Source of the DNA: Bacillus sp. IITD106
GTDB taxonomy: Bacteria; Bacillota; Bacilli; Bacillales; Bacillaceae_C
Direction of reading: 5' to 3'
DNA: 64,000 bases
Assembly: GCF_019459225.1 (NCBI RefSeq)
Contig: NZ_JAIAZY010000009.1
Coordinates: 1 to 64,000 of the forward strand
In this document: positions 29,997-38,996 of the stretch, piece by piece
How positions within the stretch are numbered: the first letter of the stretch is position 1
Layout: every line of letters starts with the position of its first letter
Program-made: the position numbers and the translations under genes
Notes under the pieces: generated by a model
Database searches by the model: none
Seen by the model: only the letters and a program-made list of their open reading frames with translations
What the model was told of the DNA's origin: nothing

Positions 29997-31070
29997 TTGA
30001 AAGATTATCAAATTGATGTACAGCTAAGCACAACGAAAAAAGATAAGCCTGCATTTAACCAGCTTTCCTTCGGTACTGTATTTACGGATCATATGTTTGT
30101 TATGGATTATACGAAGGGAAAAGGTTGGCATGATCCGAGAATAGTTCCTTATCAGCCGATTTCTCTCGATCCAGCAGCCATTATTTTTCATTATGGACAG
30201 ACCGTTTTTGAAGGCCTCAAAGCCTATAAAACAAAAGAAGATGAAGTCGTATTATTTAGACCCGATGAAAATATGAAGCGACTGAACCGCTCTAATCAAA
30301 GGCTTTGCATTCCTGAAATAGATGAGGAATTTGCTTTATTTGCCTTGAAAAAATTGATTTCGATTGATAAAGATTGGGTACCCAATTTAGAAGGCACTTC
30401 TCTCTACGTACGTCCTTTTATTTTTGCAGATGAACCTTATTTAGGAGTATCTCCTTCAAATACGTATAAATTTATGATTATCTTGTCACCAGTTGGTGCT
30501 TATTATAAAGAAGGAATCAACCCTGTTAAGATTGCGGTTGAAAGTGAATTCGTCCGTGCCGTAAAAGGCGGAACAGGAAATGCAAAAACAGCAGGAAACT
30601 ATGCAGCATCATTAAAAGCTCAAGAAGAAGCTGAGGCAGAGGGCTTTTCACAAGTTCTTTGGTTGGATGGAAGAGAACATAAATATATTGAAGAAGTAGG
30701 AAGTATGAACGTATTTTTCAAAATAAATGGAGAAGTCGTGACACCTGAATTAAATGGCAGTATTTTAGAAGGGATTACGAGAAAATCAATTTTGGAGCTT
30801 TTACACTATTGGGATATTCCTGTTACTGAACGAAAAATTTCAATTGACGAAATTTTTCAGGCCTATCACGCAGGCGAATTAGAAGAGGCATTTGGGACTG
30901 GAACTGCAGCTGTCATTTCACCAATAGGAGAGCTTTCCTGGCAAGGCGAAAAAATCATTATTAATGATGGAAAAACAGGGGAATTATCTAAAAAGATATA
31001 TGATTCATTAACAGGCATCCAAAAAGGAACAAATGAAGATCCTTTTGGCTGGAGAGTTAACGTGGAGTAA
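29997..31070 (+). CDS. ilvE: branched-chain amino acid aminotransferase
   Basis: PLP-dependent fold-type IV enzyme that transaminates branched-chain keto acids. The PLP lysine is in [16 protein letters not shown] (about residue 200), with [23 protein letters not shown] and [16 protein letters not shown] as family signatures. Length 357. The frame opens at ATG 29988, but that ATG touches the ribosome site AAAGGAG (29981-29987); TTG 29997 sits 9 nt behind it and is preferred. It lies 23-31 bp after proA with no terminator between, so it should be read through from the proline T-box, an unusual pairing. A hairpin follows at 31085. Confidence 0.92.
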   Translation: MKDYQIDVQLSTTKKDKPAFNQLSFGTVFTDHMFVMDYTKGKGWHDPRIVPYQPISLDPAAIIFHYGQTVFEGLKAYKTKEDEVVLFRPDENMKRLNRSNQRLCIPEIDEEFALFALKKLISIDKDWVPNLEGTSLYVRPFIFADEPYLGVSPSNTYKFMIILSPVGAYYKEGINPVKIAVESEFVRAVKGGTGNAKTAGNYAASLKAQEEAEAEGFSQVLWLDGREHKYIEEVGSMNVFFKINGEVVTPELNGSILEGITRKSILELLHYWDIPVTERKISIDEIFQAYHAGELEEAFGTGTAAVISPIGELSWQGEKIIINDGKTGELSKKIYDSLTGIQKGTNEDPFGWRVNVE

Positions 31071-31084
31071 ATAAAAATACTTAT

Positions 31085-31123
31085 ATTTGCCATAGTATAA
31101 GATTACGATCTACTATGGCAAAT
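31085..31123. terminator. terminator-like hairpin after the aminotransferase gene
   Basis: ATTTGCCATAGTA (31085-31097) pairs perfectly with TACTATGGCAAAT (31111-31123). The T-rich ATTTAATTTTTTG lies 6-16 bases downstream, so termination is plausible if not textbook. Confidence 0.65.
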
Positions 31124-31210
31124 AACGTATTTAATTTTTTGAATTTTCATATATTATCTTTATAAAAATGCTTGGAGTAAAAATAACTTTATGGACGAAG
31201 GAGGAGTCAT

Positions 31211-31744
31211 ATGAGTGTTGGAACTGAATATTTGCGAGTTATTAGTGAAAGATTTAATAATATAAAAAGCCTTGGAGATCGAACATTCGAACAATTATCA
31301 GAAGAAGATATTCATTGGAGTATGAATGAAGATTCAAATAGTGTTGCAGTAATTGTTAAACATTTGAGCGGAAACATGATTTCAAGATGGACTGATTTTC
31401 TTGATTCTGATGGGGAGAAGCCTTATAGGAAACGTGAACAGGAATTTGAGAATGATATAACTTCCAAAAAAGATATGATCGAGATTTCAGAAAAAGGTTG
31501 GAGTATTTTATTTAAAACACTACATAGTTTAAAAGAATCCGACTTAATGAAAGCTGTGTATATACGCGGTGAAAAGCATTCAGTGATAGATGCCATCGAA
31601 AGACAGTTAGCCCATTATTCTTATCATATAGGGCAGATTGTTTATATTGGAAAGCAGCTAAAAGGAGAAAATTGGGATAGCTTAAGTATCCCGAGAGGAA
31701 AATCAGAGGAGTATCTACAGGAAATGTTGAAAAAGCAACAGTAA
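31211..31744 (+). CDS. DUF1572/YfiT-like protein
   Basis: A 177-residue DinB-superfamily protein of the DUF1572 type: an N-terminal helical bundle (GTEYLRVISERFNNIKSLGDRTFEQLSEEDIHW), IVKHLSGNMISRW with the first conserved His, and the C-terminal HYSYHIGQIVYIGKQL with the other metal-binding His residues. The activity is unknown. AAGGAGGAG lies 7 nt before ATG 31211. A terminator follows at 31759. Confidence 0.82.
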   Translation: MSVGTEYLRVISERFNNIKSLGDRTFEQLSEEDIHWSMNEDSNSVAVIVKHLSGNMISRWTDFLDSDGEKPYRKREQEFENDITSKKDMIEISEKGWSILFKTLHSLKESDLMKAVYIRGEKHSVIDAIERQLAHYSYHIGQIVYIGKQLKGENWDSLSIPRGKSEEYLQEMLKKQQ

Positions 31745-31758
31745 AAATGCTTCATCGT

Positions 31759-31792
31759 AAAACGTTCTGAAACATGGACGTTTTCTTTTTTT
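31759..31792 (+). terminator. rho-independent terminator
   Basis: AAAACGT (31759-31765) pairs with ACGTTTT (31778-31784), followed by CTTTTTTT. It isolates the DUF1572 gene from the ROK unit. Confidence 0.8.
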
Positions 31793-31796
31793 ATCA

Positions 31797-31858
31797 TTGC
31801 TTACAAAAATGTTCTATGCTATATTATCAACATAACTTATTAAAGAAGTTTAATAAGT
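31797..31858 (+). promoter_or_regulatory. promoter and perfect-dyad operator of the ROK/MFS unit
   Basis: TTGCTT (31797-31802) and TATATT (31820-31825) are 17 bp apart. Ten bases downstream lies a perfect inverted repeat ACTTATTAAA (31835-31844) GAAG TTTAATAAGT (31849-31858). Its layout, 10-bp arms with a 4-bp centre over the transcription start, matches operators of ROK-type repressors such as XylR. Confidence 0.85.
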
Positions 31859-31875
31859 GTTCGAGGTGAATCATT

Positions 31876-32895
31876 TTGAATGAAAATGTCACAACTCCAA
31901 AAACAATGAAAAAAGTTATTCATCGTAGGATTCGCTCAACTCTCTTGGAAAAGGGAAGTACTACAAAAGTTGAACTAAGCAATCATTTAGGAATTAGTTT
32001 CCCGACAATCAGTAAATTTATTACGCAGATGGAGAAGGATGGGGAGCTTATTTTAGTTGGTCTTGATGAGTCCAGTGGAGGAAGAAGGGCGAAAAGGTAT
32101 GCCTATAATCCAGAGTATATGTTGGGTTTGGCCATTTTTTTAGAAAGAACTGAGACAAAGTTTATCATTTTTAATTGTTTGGGTGAAATGAAGGAACAAG
32201 GAAAAACAATTAGTGTATTAAACGATGATATAGAAAAACTCACCAAACATATTGAAGACATCATTAAAAAATTCCCGAAAATTGAATCAATCGCAATTGG
32301 TGTTCCTGGTGCTGTTGATAATGGACGAATTTTTTATATACCAGGTTACGAAAATTATAATAACTTTGATTTAAAAAAGTACTTAGAGCATTATTTTTCT
32401 ATCCCTGTTGTAGTAGAGAATGATATGAATGCTGCAGTACTCGGATTTCAAAAAAATAATAAAAATAAAGATAATTCATCACTCGTTTATTTGTCATCTG
32501 GAGAAAATGGTCCAGGATCAGGAATAATGATAAACGGAGAAGTGGTACGGGGAAGTTCATTTTTCTCAGGAGAGGTTTCGTTTGTCCCTCTATATAATGA
32601 GCAAAATTTTTTACAAGCGATAAGTGATAAAAGTAAATCTTTTCAAGATGATAGAGAGATAGATGCTGTTGCTAGATTGATTGCTACGTTTACAGCTATC
32701 ATTAACCCTCATACTTTTATTTTTTGCAATGACGAAGTAAGCATACATAGTATAGAAAAAATTACCCTATTAAGTACTAAATATATTCCTCGAGAACATC
32801 TCCCAGAGATTACCATGAGTGATTGGGAACAAGACTATCTACATGGATTACAAAGTCTTGGTCTTGATTTATTGATTTCAAATACAGACTGGTAG
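31876..32895 (+). CDS. ROK-family transcriptional regulator
   Basis: A 339-residue NagC/XylR-type repressor. The N-terminal winged helix spans about residues 15-65 (KVELSNHLGISFPTISKFITQM). A degenerate ROK sugar-kinase domain follows with SIAIGVPGAVDNGRI, VENDMNAAVLGF and GPGSGIMINGEVVRGS. The zinc-binding cysteine cluster typical of ROK kinases is not visible, as in several regulators. GAGGTG precedes TTG 31876, which opens the frame. The perfect dyad upstream is its likely operator, and the adjacent MFS gene its likely target; the inducing sugar is unknown. Confidence 0.85.
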   Translation: MNENVTTPKTMKKVIHRRIRSTLLEKGSTTKVELSNHLGISFPTISKFITQMEKDGELILVGLDESSGGRRAKRYAYNPEYMLGLAIFLERTETKFIIFNCLGEMKEQGKTISVLNDDIEKLTKHIEDIIKKFPKIESIAIGVPGAVDNGRIFYIPGYENYNNFDLKKYLEHYFSIPVVVENDMNAAVLGFQKNNKNKDNSSLVYLSSGENGPGSGIMINGEVVRGSSFFSGEVSFVPLYNEQNFLQAISDKSKSFQDDREIDAVARLIATFTAIINPHTFIFCNDEVSIHSIEKITLLSTKYIPREHLPEITMSDWEQDYLHGLQSLGLDLLISNTDW

Positions 32896-32930
32896 AAGTA
32901 ATAATAAGTGAATAAAAGGCGGTTACATTA

Positions 32931-34151
32931 ATGGCGACATTTTTTTTAATACTTATTTATTTGGCATTTATTAGTTTAGGTTTACCAGACTCACTGTTAG
33001 GAGTAGCATGGCCAGCAATGCAACCTGAATTTGGTGCAAGGCTTGATACTGCAGGTGTGCTATTCATGATAATAGCTGGGGGCACTATTATTTCCAGTCT
33101 CTCAAGCGGCATCGTTATTGGAAAATTAGGGACGGGAAAAGTAACATTTATTAGTGTATTGATGACAGCAGCCGCTTTACTTGGATTCTCATATGCTCCA
33201 TCTCTTTTTTGGCTAGTCATATGTGCTATCCCACTTGGATTAGGGGCAGGTTCTGTTGATGCAGCATTAAACAACTATGTTGCTACTCATTACAAAGCTC
33301 ATCATATGAGCTGGTTACATTGTTTCTGGGGAGTTGGTGCCACTCTTGGACCAATTATAATGGCACAGTTTATTTCAGAGCAAAATGCTTGGAGAAGTGG
33401 ATATTTTGCTATTGCTGGGATACAGTTTGCATTAGTGATCATTCTTTTTTTCAGCTTACCTTTATGGAGTAAAGTAGGAAGCGGAAGCAATAATGTTTCA
33501 AAAGAATCAATTGATGATACGAATACTAATGTTGATGAAAGTGTGAAACATACGAAACCTTTGAAAATTAGAGGAGTTAAGTTAGCAATGATAGCTTTTC
33601 TTTTCTATTGCGGCGTGGAAGCAACTATGGGACTTTGGGGAAGTAGTTTTTTGGTAAATGTTAAAGAATTGCCAGTAGAGGTTGCTGCGCGATGGGTATC
33701 TTTATATTATGGTGGAATTACCGTAGGAAGATTAATTACAGGTTTTATTACATTAAAAGTAAACAACAAAATGCTAATTAGAGGCGGGCAAATGATTGCG
33801 TTAATTGGAGCGTTATGCCTATTTTTACCTTTAGCTCCAGGATTCTCATTAGTCGGTTTTATATTAGTGGGTTTAGGACTAGCTCCTATTTTTCCAAGCA
33901 TGTTACATGAAACACCAGCACGTTTTGGCAAAGAACATTCTCAAACCATTATGGGTTATCAAATGGCCTTTGCGTACACTGGTGCTACTTTCCTACCACC
34001 ATTATTTGGTTTCATAGCATCACATTCAACAATCAAACTGTTCCCGTTTGTTATCGTTATTTTTGTTGTGGCCATGCTTTTTGGATCGGAAAAATTAAAT
34101 CAACTTTTGAGTAAAAAACCTTTGTCAACTGTGAAAAAAACGGCAAGTTAA
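32931..34151 (+). CDS. MFS transporter, sugar-permease-like
   Basis: A 406-residue major facilitator with about twelve membrane segments and a central charged loop (about residues 183-215). Landmarks are the N-terminal LPDSLLGVAWPAMQPEFGA, GLGAGSVDAALNNYVATHY, WLHCFWGVGATLGP and a C-terminal half beginning KIRGVKLAMIAFLFYCGVEA. This looks like the fucose/glucose permease (FHS) branch. It starts 35 bp after the ROK gene and is presumably repressed with it. The substrate is not predictable beyond a sugar by association. Confidence 0.85.
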   Translation: MATFFLILIYLAFISLGLPDSLLGVAWPAMQPEFGARLDTAGVLFMIIAGGTIISSLSSGIVIGKLGTGKVTFISVLMTAAALLGFSYAPSLFWLVICAIPLGLGAGSVDAALNNYVATHYKAHHMSWLHCFWGVGATLGPIIMAQFISEQNAWRSGYFAIAGIQFALVIILFFSLPLWSKVGSGSNNVSKESIDDTNTNVDESVKHTKPLKIRGVKLAMIAFLFYCGVEATMGLWGSSFLVNVKELPVEVAARWVSLYYGGITVGRLITGFITLKVNNKMLIRGGQMIALIGALCLFLPLAPGFSLVGFILVGLGLAPIFPSMLHETPARFGKEHSQTIMGYQMAFAYTGATFLPPLFGFIASHSTIKLFPFVIVIFVVAMLFGSEKLNQLLSKKPLSTVKKTAS

Positions 34152-34162
34152 AAACGAAAGTC

Positions 34163-34207
34163 AAAAAGGAGTTAGTAAAACAATTTTGTTTCTAACTCCT
34201 TTTTTAA
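34163..34207. terminator. rho-independent terminator after the MFS gene
   Basis: AGGAGTTAG (34167-34175) pairs with CTAACTCCT (34192-34200); an AAAA arm and TTTTTT tail extend the stem and allow use from both strands. Confidence 0.88.
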
Positions 34208-34297
34208 ATTATTTTGTTTAGACAAGTTATTATGCAGGGAATAAGACATACGTGCTGGGAAAACATAATTTAAAACGATTTGGAGGATCAATTTCAC

Positions 34298-35161
34298 ATG
34301 GCATTAGCTTTCGAAAAACAGTTGAAGGTTTTTTGTAATACTGAATACGAAACATTACATAAAGTGATTTTATGTGAGCCTATGTATATGAAGATTAAGG
34401 AAGTTATTAACGAAACGCAAAAGCAATACAAAAAAGAAAATATTGATTCTGAACTTGCCACTATTCAGCACAAAGAATTTATTAATTCTCTGCAAAATCA
34501 AGGTATAGAAGTTATTCTAATACCTCCGTCCCCACAATATCCAGAACAAGTTTTCACTCGAGATATTGGCTTTACAATTGGTTCCACTTTATTTGTTGCA
34601 GAGATGGCAAATGATATTAGATTAGGTGAGGAGCAGGTTTTAAAACGTATTTTACAGGAAAAAGGGATTTTATTTCAGGACTTAACAAAGGGAATTATTG
34701 AAGGCGGAGACGTTATTATCAATGAAAATACTGTTTATATCGGGATTAGCAGCCGGACAAATGGTAAAGCTGTGGAACATATGAAAAAAATCCTCCCCGA
34801 TTACGAAATTATTCCAATCCCATTTGATGAAAAATATCTTCATTTAGACTGTGTTTTTAATATTCTTTCCGCAAACGACGCGTTATATTTTCCTGAAGCG
34901 TTTCATCAAAGCACTATTGATTTTTTAAAGACAAGATTTCAGTTAATAGAAGTCTCTGAGAATGAACAATTTACACTTGGAACGAATGTACTATCCATTG
35001 GGGAAAAGAGAGTATTTAGTTTACCAATTAATAAAAATGTGAATAGAAAGTTGAAATCGTTAGGTTTTAACATTATAGAAGTAGATATATCAGAGATCAT
35101 TAAATCAGGAGGATCATTTCGCTGCTGTACATTGCCAATATTAAGAGGAAAAAGTAAATGA
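34298..35161 (+). CDS. amidinotransferase-fold hydrolase (DDAH-like)
   Basis: A 287-residue member of the pentein superfamily (dimethylarginine dimethylaminohydrolase/arginine deiminase group). Seen: VILCEPMYMK at the first strand, PEQVFTRDIGF (substrate-binding Asp/Arg), GIIEGGDVIINENTVYIGISSRTN, HLDCVFNILS (catalytic His) and the C-terminal SGGSFRCCTLPI with the nucleophile Cys. Probably hydrolyses a guanidino compound. The frame opens at TTG 34280, but GGAGGATC leads to ATG 34298. It is monocistronic; the 264 bp after it contain only a weak stem and the sulfatase-cluster promoter. Confidence 0.85.
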   Translation: MALAFEKQLKVFCNTEYETLHKVILCEPMYMKIKEVINETQKQYKKENIDSELATIQHKEFINSLQNQGIEVILIPPSPQYPEQVFTRDIGFTIGSTLFVAEMANDIRLGEEQVLKRILQEKGILFQDLTKGIIEGGDVIINENTVYIGISSRTNGKAVEHMKKILPDYEIIPIPFDEKYLHLDCVFNILSANDALYFPEAFHQSTIDFLKTRFQLIEVSENEQFTLGTNVLSIGEKRVFSLPINKNVNRKLKSLGFNIIEVDISEIIKSGGSFRCCTLPILRGKSK

Positions 35162-35369
35162 TGTAAACTAGATTTAGTGATCGCCTTCTATAGTAAAACG
35201 GCTTAGTCATTTTGACTTTGCCTTTTTTCATTTACTTTTATTTTTATTTAGAGTGGAAAACCATTCATATATAAAGATAATCGGAAGCATATCCAAAATT
35301 TGGCCAGATACACCATGAAAATGTCCCTATCGACCATGAATTTAGAATTTTTAGAAAGTAAAATGATAC

Positions 35370-35399
35370 TTAACTTAATATAACAGAGTTGATTATAAT
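35370..35399 (+). promoter_or_regulatory. promoter of the first sulfatase-like gene
   Basis: TTAACT (35370-35375) and TATAAT (35394-35399) are 18 bp apart, 26 bp before the start codon. No palindromic operator is obvious around it. Confidence 0.65.
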
Positions 35400-35425
35400 C
35401 TGTATCATTTGCTTAGGGGGTTACA

Positions 35426-36808
35426 ATGAAAATCATCTGTATATCATTAGATACATTAAGAGCAAATAGGCTCGGTTGTTACGGGTATCATCTACCCACG
35501 AGTCCATATATGGATAAGATCGCGGAGCAAGGTGTACTTTTTGAAAGCGCTTTCGCTTCGGATATTCCTACTGAGGTTGCGCATACTACTATATTTACAG
35601 GCAAGGTCGGACTGACAACTGGAGTTGTATCACATGGTTCTTCGGTGACTTACTTACCAAAAGAAGTAGAGTGGTTGCCGACTGTTTTACGAAACGCGGG
35701 CTATACTACAGCTGCAGTTGACAATTTATACAATTTGAAGGAATGGTTTGCAAGAGGCTATCAATATTATATCAACACTGTCGGGAAAACAAGATGGATT
35801 GATGGGAAAACCATTAACAGTTTAGCAAAGCCATGGCTTAAAGAGCATAAAGATAAGGATTTCTTTTTATTTCTTCATTATTGGGATCCTCATACCCCTT
35901 ATTTACCACCTGAAGAATATATCCCAGCATTTTACGATTCTAATAAAAATCAATTCGATCCTACTAATAAAAGCATGGAAAGAGCATTTAATCATCCTGC
36001 ATATCCATTTTTTAAATATCACCATTATGATTTGCTTGGAAATATTACCGATACAAACTATGTTAATGCACTATACGATGCGGAAATTAGGTATTTAGAT
36101 GATTTATTAAAAGAATTGGATGACTATCTCAAAGAGTTAGAAATAAAAGATGAAACGATGTTGCTCTTGTTTGGCGATCATGGGGAAAGTTTAACGGAGC
36201 ATGATATTTATTGGGACCATTGCGGTTTATATGATCAAACTGTCCATATTCCATTAATTATCAGGTGGCCAAATATTATTCCATCCGGAAAAAGGATTAA
36301 AAGTTTAGTCCAACATGCAGATCTTATGCCGACTATACTTGACGCTCTTAATATTGAAATACCATCAGGATTAGATGGAAAAAGCCTTTTTCCATTAATT
36401 GATGGAAATGAGTCTGTTCACCATAATGAAATTTATTTAAGTGAATGTGCATGGCAAGCTGCGCGAGGGATTCGCACAACTCATTACAAATATATTGAAA
36501 CATATGATTCTGGTCCATTTACAAGACCTCCAGCTGAGCTTTATGACTTAATTGAAGATCCTAATGAAGAGAACAACTTAATCGACAGACTATCGGAACA
36601 AGCATCTGCATTACACCAACAATTAACAAACTGGGCGAAAAACAAACTTCAATCTCGTGAAGATCCGATGCAATTAGTATTAAGAGAGCAAGGCTTGCCA
36701 TTTAAACGTAGGATTGAAAAAGTTCTAGGCGAATATGGCTTAACATGGGATGAATGGAAAGCAAATCCTAAAAGAGAAATAATTGATTTTGCAACAAGGA
36801 GAGCATAA
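35426..36808 (+). CDS. sulfatase-fold hydrolase with Thr at the nucleophile position
   Basis: An alkaline-phosphatase-superfamily hydrolase of 460 residues. Metal-site motifs are LDTLRANRLGCYG (Asp9), GDHGESLTEH (residues 250-259) and DHCGLYD (264-270). In classical sulfatases C/S-x-P-x-R sits nine residues before the TG of LLTG; here the equivalent is T49-E-V-A-H53-T-T-I-F-T-G, so formylglycine cannot be formed. A Thr nucleophile occurs in phosphodiesterase and phosphotransferase branches of the superfamily, so sulfate-ester hydrolysis is not proven. No signal peptide: cytoplasmic, after import. AGGGGG precedes ATG. It opens the ABC-transporter cluster, and a cre-like TGAAAGCGCTTTCG lies inside it at 35542-35555. 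Confidence 0.85.
   Translation: MKIICISLDTLRANRLGCYGYHLPTSPYMDKIAEQGVLFESAFASDIPTEVAHTTIFTGKVGLTTGVVSHGSSVTYLPKEVEWLPTVLRNAGYTTAAVDNLYNLKEWFARGYQYYINTVGKTRWIDGKTINSLAKPWLKEHKDKDFFLFLHYWDPHTPYLPPEEYIPAFYDSNKNQFDPTNKSMERAFNHPAYPFFKYHHYDLLGNITDTNYVNALYDAEIRYLDDLLKELDDYLKELEIKDETMLLLFGDHGESLTEHDIYWDHCGLYDQTVHIPLIIRWPNIIPSGKRIKSLVQHADLMPTILDALNIEIPSGLDGKSLFPLIDGNESVHHNEIYLSECAWQAARGIRTTHYKYIETYDSGPFTRPPAELYDLIEDPNEENNLIDRLSEQASALHQQLTNWAKNKLQSREDPMQLVLREQGLPFKRRIEKVLGEYGLTWDEWKANPKREIIDFATRRA
35542..35555. promoter_or_regulatory. intragenic cre-like site (CcpA)
   Basis: TGAAAGCGCTTTCG differs at one base from the ideal palindromic cre TGAAAGCGCTTTCA. It lies 116 bp inside the first sulfatase-like gene, a position where CcpA acts as a roadblock in several Bacillus sugar operons. 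Chance occurrence in coding sequence is possible. Confidence 0.5.
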
Positions 36809-36919
36809 ATAGTCAGGAAGTGGTGAAATTTTGATTAAAAAGAGGAGGGATTGCAAGAAATAAAGTCTTAATATTCGAATTAATTCAATTGTTCAATAAT
36901 AAAAGTAGGGGGAAAATTT

Positions 36920-38863
36920 ATGCGGTCATCTATTAAACGATTCTTTATTTTGATTGTCATTTTTTCGCTAATCATCGTTGGCTGTTCGTCGAAAAGTAAT
37001 CAGTCCTCCAATGATCCACAAAAAGAAAGTCCTGATGGAAAGGGAAAGGCTCAACCAGGAGTAGTCGATGTCTCCGAAATAACGGAATTCCATCAATCTC
37101 CAATGTTTGATGGTATGGATTTACCAGATGTGAAGGATAGGCTTCCAAAAGAACCCAAACTCCCAAATGAAATGCCTCCTGAGTATCTGCAGTTCGAAAT
37201 CGGGAAGTATGGAGGTACTCTAAATACAGTGGCTCAATCTCCTACGTGGGACCCTGATTTTTTTGTAATGAGCAATGAACCTTTGTTAAACACTCCGGGA
37301 ATTCTAGGAGAAGAAGTAACAGGAAATGTGTTGAAAGATTATGAAGTATCAGATGATCAAAAAGAATTTACGTTTTATATGAGAGAAGGACTTAAATGGT
37401 CTGATGGAGAGCCTGTTACAACAGAAGATGTTAGGTTTGCAATTGAGGATTACCAGCTTAATAAAGAATTGGTGCCAATTTTACCTGCGTGGCTCCATTC
37501 GGGAGGAAATGTTGAAGGTTCTCCATTAAAACTGGAAGTTATCGATGATTACACGTTTAAAATATCATTCGATGAACCAAATGGTGGATTTCCGATTAGC
37601 TTAGCGATCCAAAACTGGAGAGGGTATGCCGACCTTCTAAAACCGGCTCACTATCTTAAGCAGTTCCATAAAGATTATGCAGATCCAGATGAATTAAAAA
37701 AATTAATTGCGGAACATAAATTTGAAGAAGATCAAGAAGTAAGCTGGGTGAATTTATTTAACTATATGGATATTACTGAAAGAGAAATGAGCCATCCGAA
37801 CGCAGTCGGTTTTCCAGTTTTATATCCGTGGAAACTTAAAGAAATGACAAAAACATATGGATTATACGAAAGAAATCCATATTATTTCAAAGTTGATGCA
37901 GAAGGAAATCAGTTACCATACATTGATATGGTAAAAAGTGCTATTGTTCAAGACATCGAAATGACAGGATTGAAGATTATTGCTGGGGAAGTAGACTTTA
38001 ACCGAGAAGCGACTGCATTGTCCAAAATGCCTGTTTATAGAGAAAACGCAGAAAAAGGTGGATATGAAGCACTACTAGCAAATATGCACTTAACTCCGAC
38101 AGATGTCATGTTGAATTTAACTTATGATAATGAAAATTGGCGTAAAGTAGTCAGAGATGTGCGCTTTAGAAAAGCATTAAACTATGCCATCGACCGTGAT
38201 GAGATTATCGACACACTTTATTATGGCTTTGCTGAACCATCTACAGTTATCGATAGTACGTTCGATTTAGATAAAGCAAATGCATTATTAGATGAGATGG
38301 GAATGGAAAAAGGTTCCGATGGCTTTCGAAAAGGTCCTGATGGAAAACGATTTACGATTCCATTTGAAGTTCAAGCAGCAGCTCCGGATATTGTTCCATT
38401 AGCGGAATTACTTACAGAGATGTGGAAGGAAATTGGCATCCATGTAACAGTTAAAACATTAGATTCAGCATTATGGGGAACGAGAAATGAAGCAAATGAA
38501 CTGCAAGCAACCATTATTTGGACACACACACCTCTTTACTACATGCAAGACTGGGGACAGGGATTCTGGGGCAACCTGTGGAATTCTTGGTGGAATTCAG
38601 GTGGTAAAAAAGGTGAGGAGCCGCCTGAAGATGTAAAAGAATTCTATCGATTAATGAATAAAATGAACGTTAGTCCACCAGAGGAAGCTGTAAAAATAAT
38701 GGATACATTGAGAGAAAAAATGCATGAAAACATTTACTATTTTGTTCATATTGAGAATGTGAAGCAACCATTAATTGTCAATTCCAAACTAGGGAATATT
38801 ACAGATAAAGGAACTGCCATCAGCATTAACTTTGCCGGCGAGCAAATGTATTTTAAAGAATAA
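36920..38863 (+). CDS. lipoprotein solute-binding protein, family 5 (oligosaccharide/peptide type)
   Basis: A 647-residue extracytoplasmic lipoprotein. The signal peptide RFFILIVIFSLIIVGC (lipobox LIIVGC, Cys22) is followed by a disordered Ser/Asn/Lys linker. The SBP_bac_5 fold is shown by YGGTLNTVAQSPTWDP, FTFYMREGLKWSDGEPVTTEDV and RFRKALNYAIDRDEIIDTLYYG. It is about 100 residues longer than peptide-binding OppA/DppA, as in the large members that bind oligosaccharides in Thermotogae and Paenibacillus. AGGGGG precedes ATG. A hairpin between it and the permeases (38875-38916) should give binding protein in excess. Ligand inferred to be a carbohydrate from the neighbours. Confidence 0.88.
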   Translation: MRSSIKRFFILIVIFSLIIVGCSSKSNQSSNDPQKESPDGKGKAQPGVVDVSEITEFHQSPMFDGMDLPDVKDRLPKEPKLPNEMPPEYLQFEIGKYGGTLNTVAQSPTWDPDFFVMSNEPLLNTPGILGEEVTGNVLKDYEVSDDQKEFTFYMREGLKWSDGEPVTTEDVRFAIEDYQLNKELVPILPAWLHSGGNVEGSPLKLEVIDDYTFKISFDEPNGGFPISLAIQNWRGYADLLKPAHYLKQFHKDYADPDELKKLIAEHKFEEDQEVSWVNLFNYMDITEREMSHPNAVGFPVLYPWKLKEMTKTYGLYERNPYYFKVDAEGNQLPYIDMVKSAIVQDIEMTGLKIIAGEVDFNREATALSKMPVYRENAEKGGYEALLANMHLTPTDVMLNLTYDNENWRKVVRDVRFRKALNYAIDRDEIIDTLYYGFAEPSTVIDSTFDLDKANALLDEMGMEKGSDGFRKGPDGKRFTIPFEVQAAAPDIVPLAELLTEMWKEIGIHVTVKTLDSALWGTRNEANELQATIIWTHTPLYYMQDWGQGFWGNLWNSWWNSGGKKGEEPPEDVKEFYRLMNKMNVSPPEEAVKIMDTLREKMHENIYYFVHIENVKQPLIVNSKLGNITDKGTAISINFAGEQMYFKE

Positions 38864-38874
38864 TAGGTAAAACT

Positions 38875-38916
38875 AAAAAACTTAGGTAGTATATTGCATT
38901 GCTGCCTAAGTTTTTC
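38875..38916 (+). terminator. hairpin between binding protein and permease genes
   Basis: AAAAACTTAGGTAG pairs with CTGCCTAAGTTTTT (38902-38915) with a G-T pair; a T run ends the stem. Likely a leaky terminator that allows partial read-through to the permeases. Confidence 0.8.
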
Positions 38917-38996
38917 CCTAAAGGGCATGTTCAAATGTTATGTTTACCGGACTGTTTAATCATCCTCTCAAAACTCGTAATAAAGGAGATTTTTGT

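Noticed and set aside
35426-36808. Classical formylglycine sulfatase
   Set aside because: Thr replaces the Cys/Ser needed for formylglycine, and no anaerobic maturase or FGE gene is in the window.
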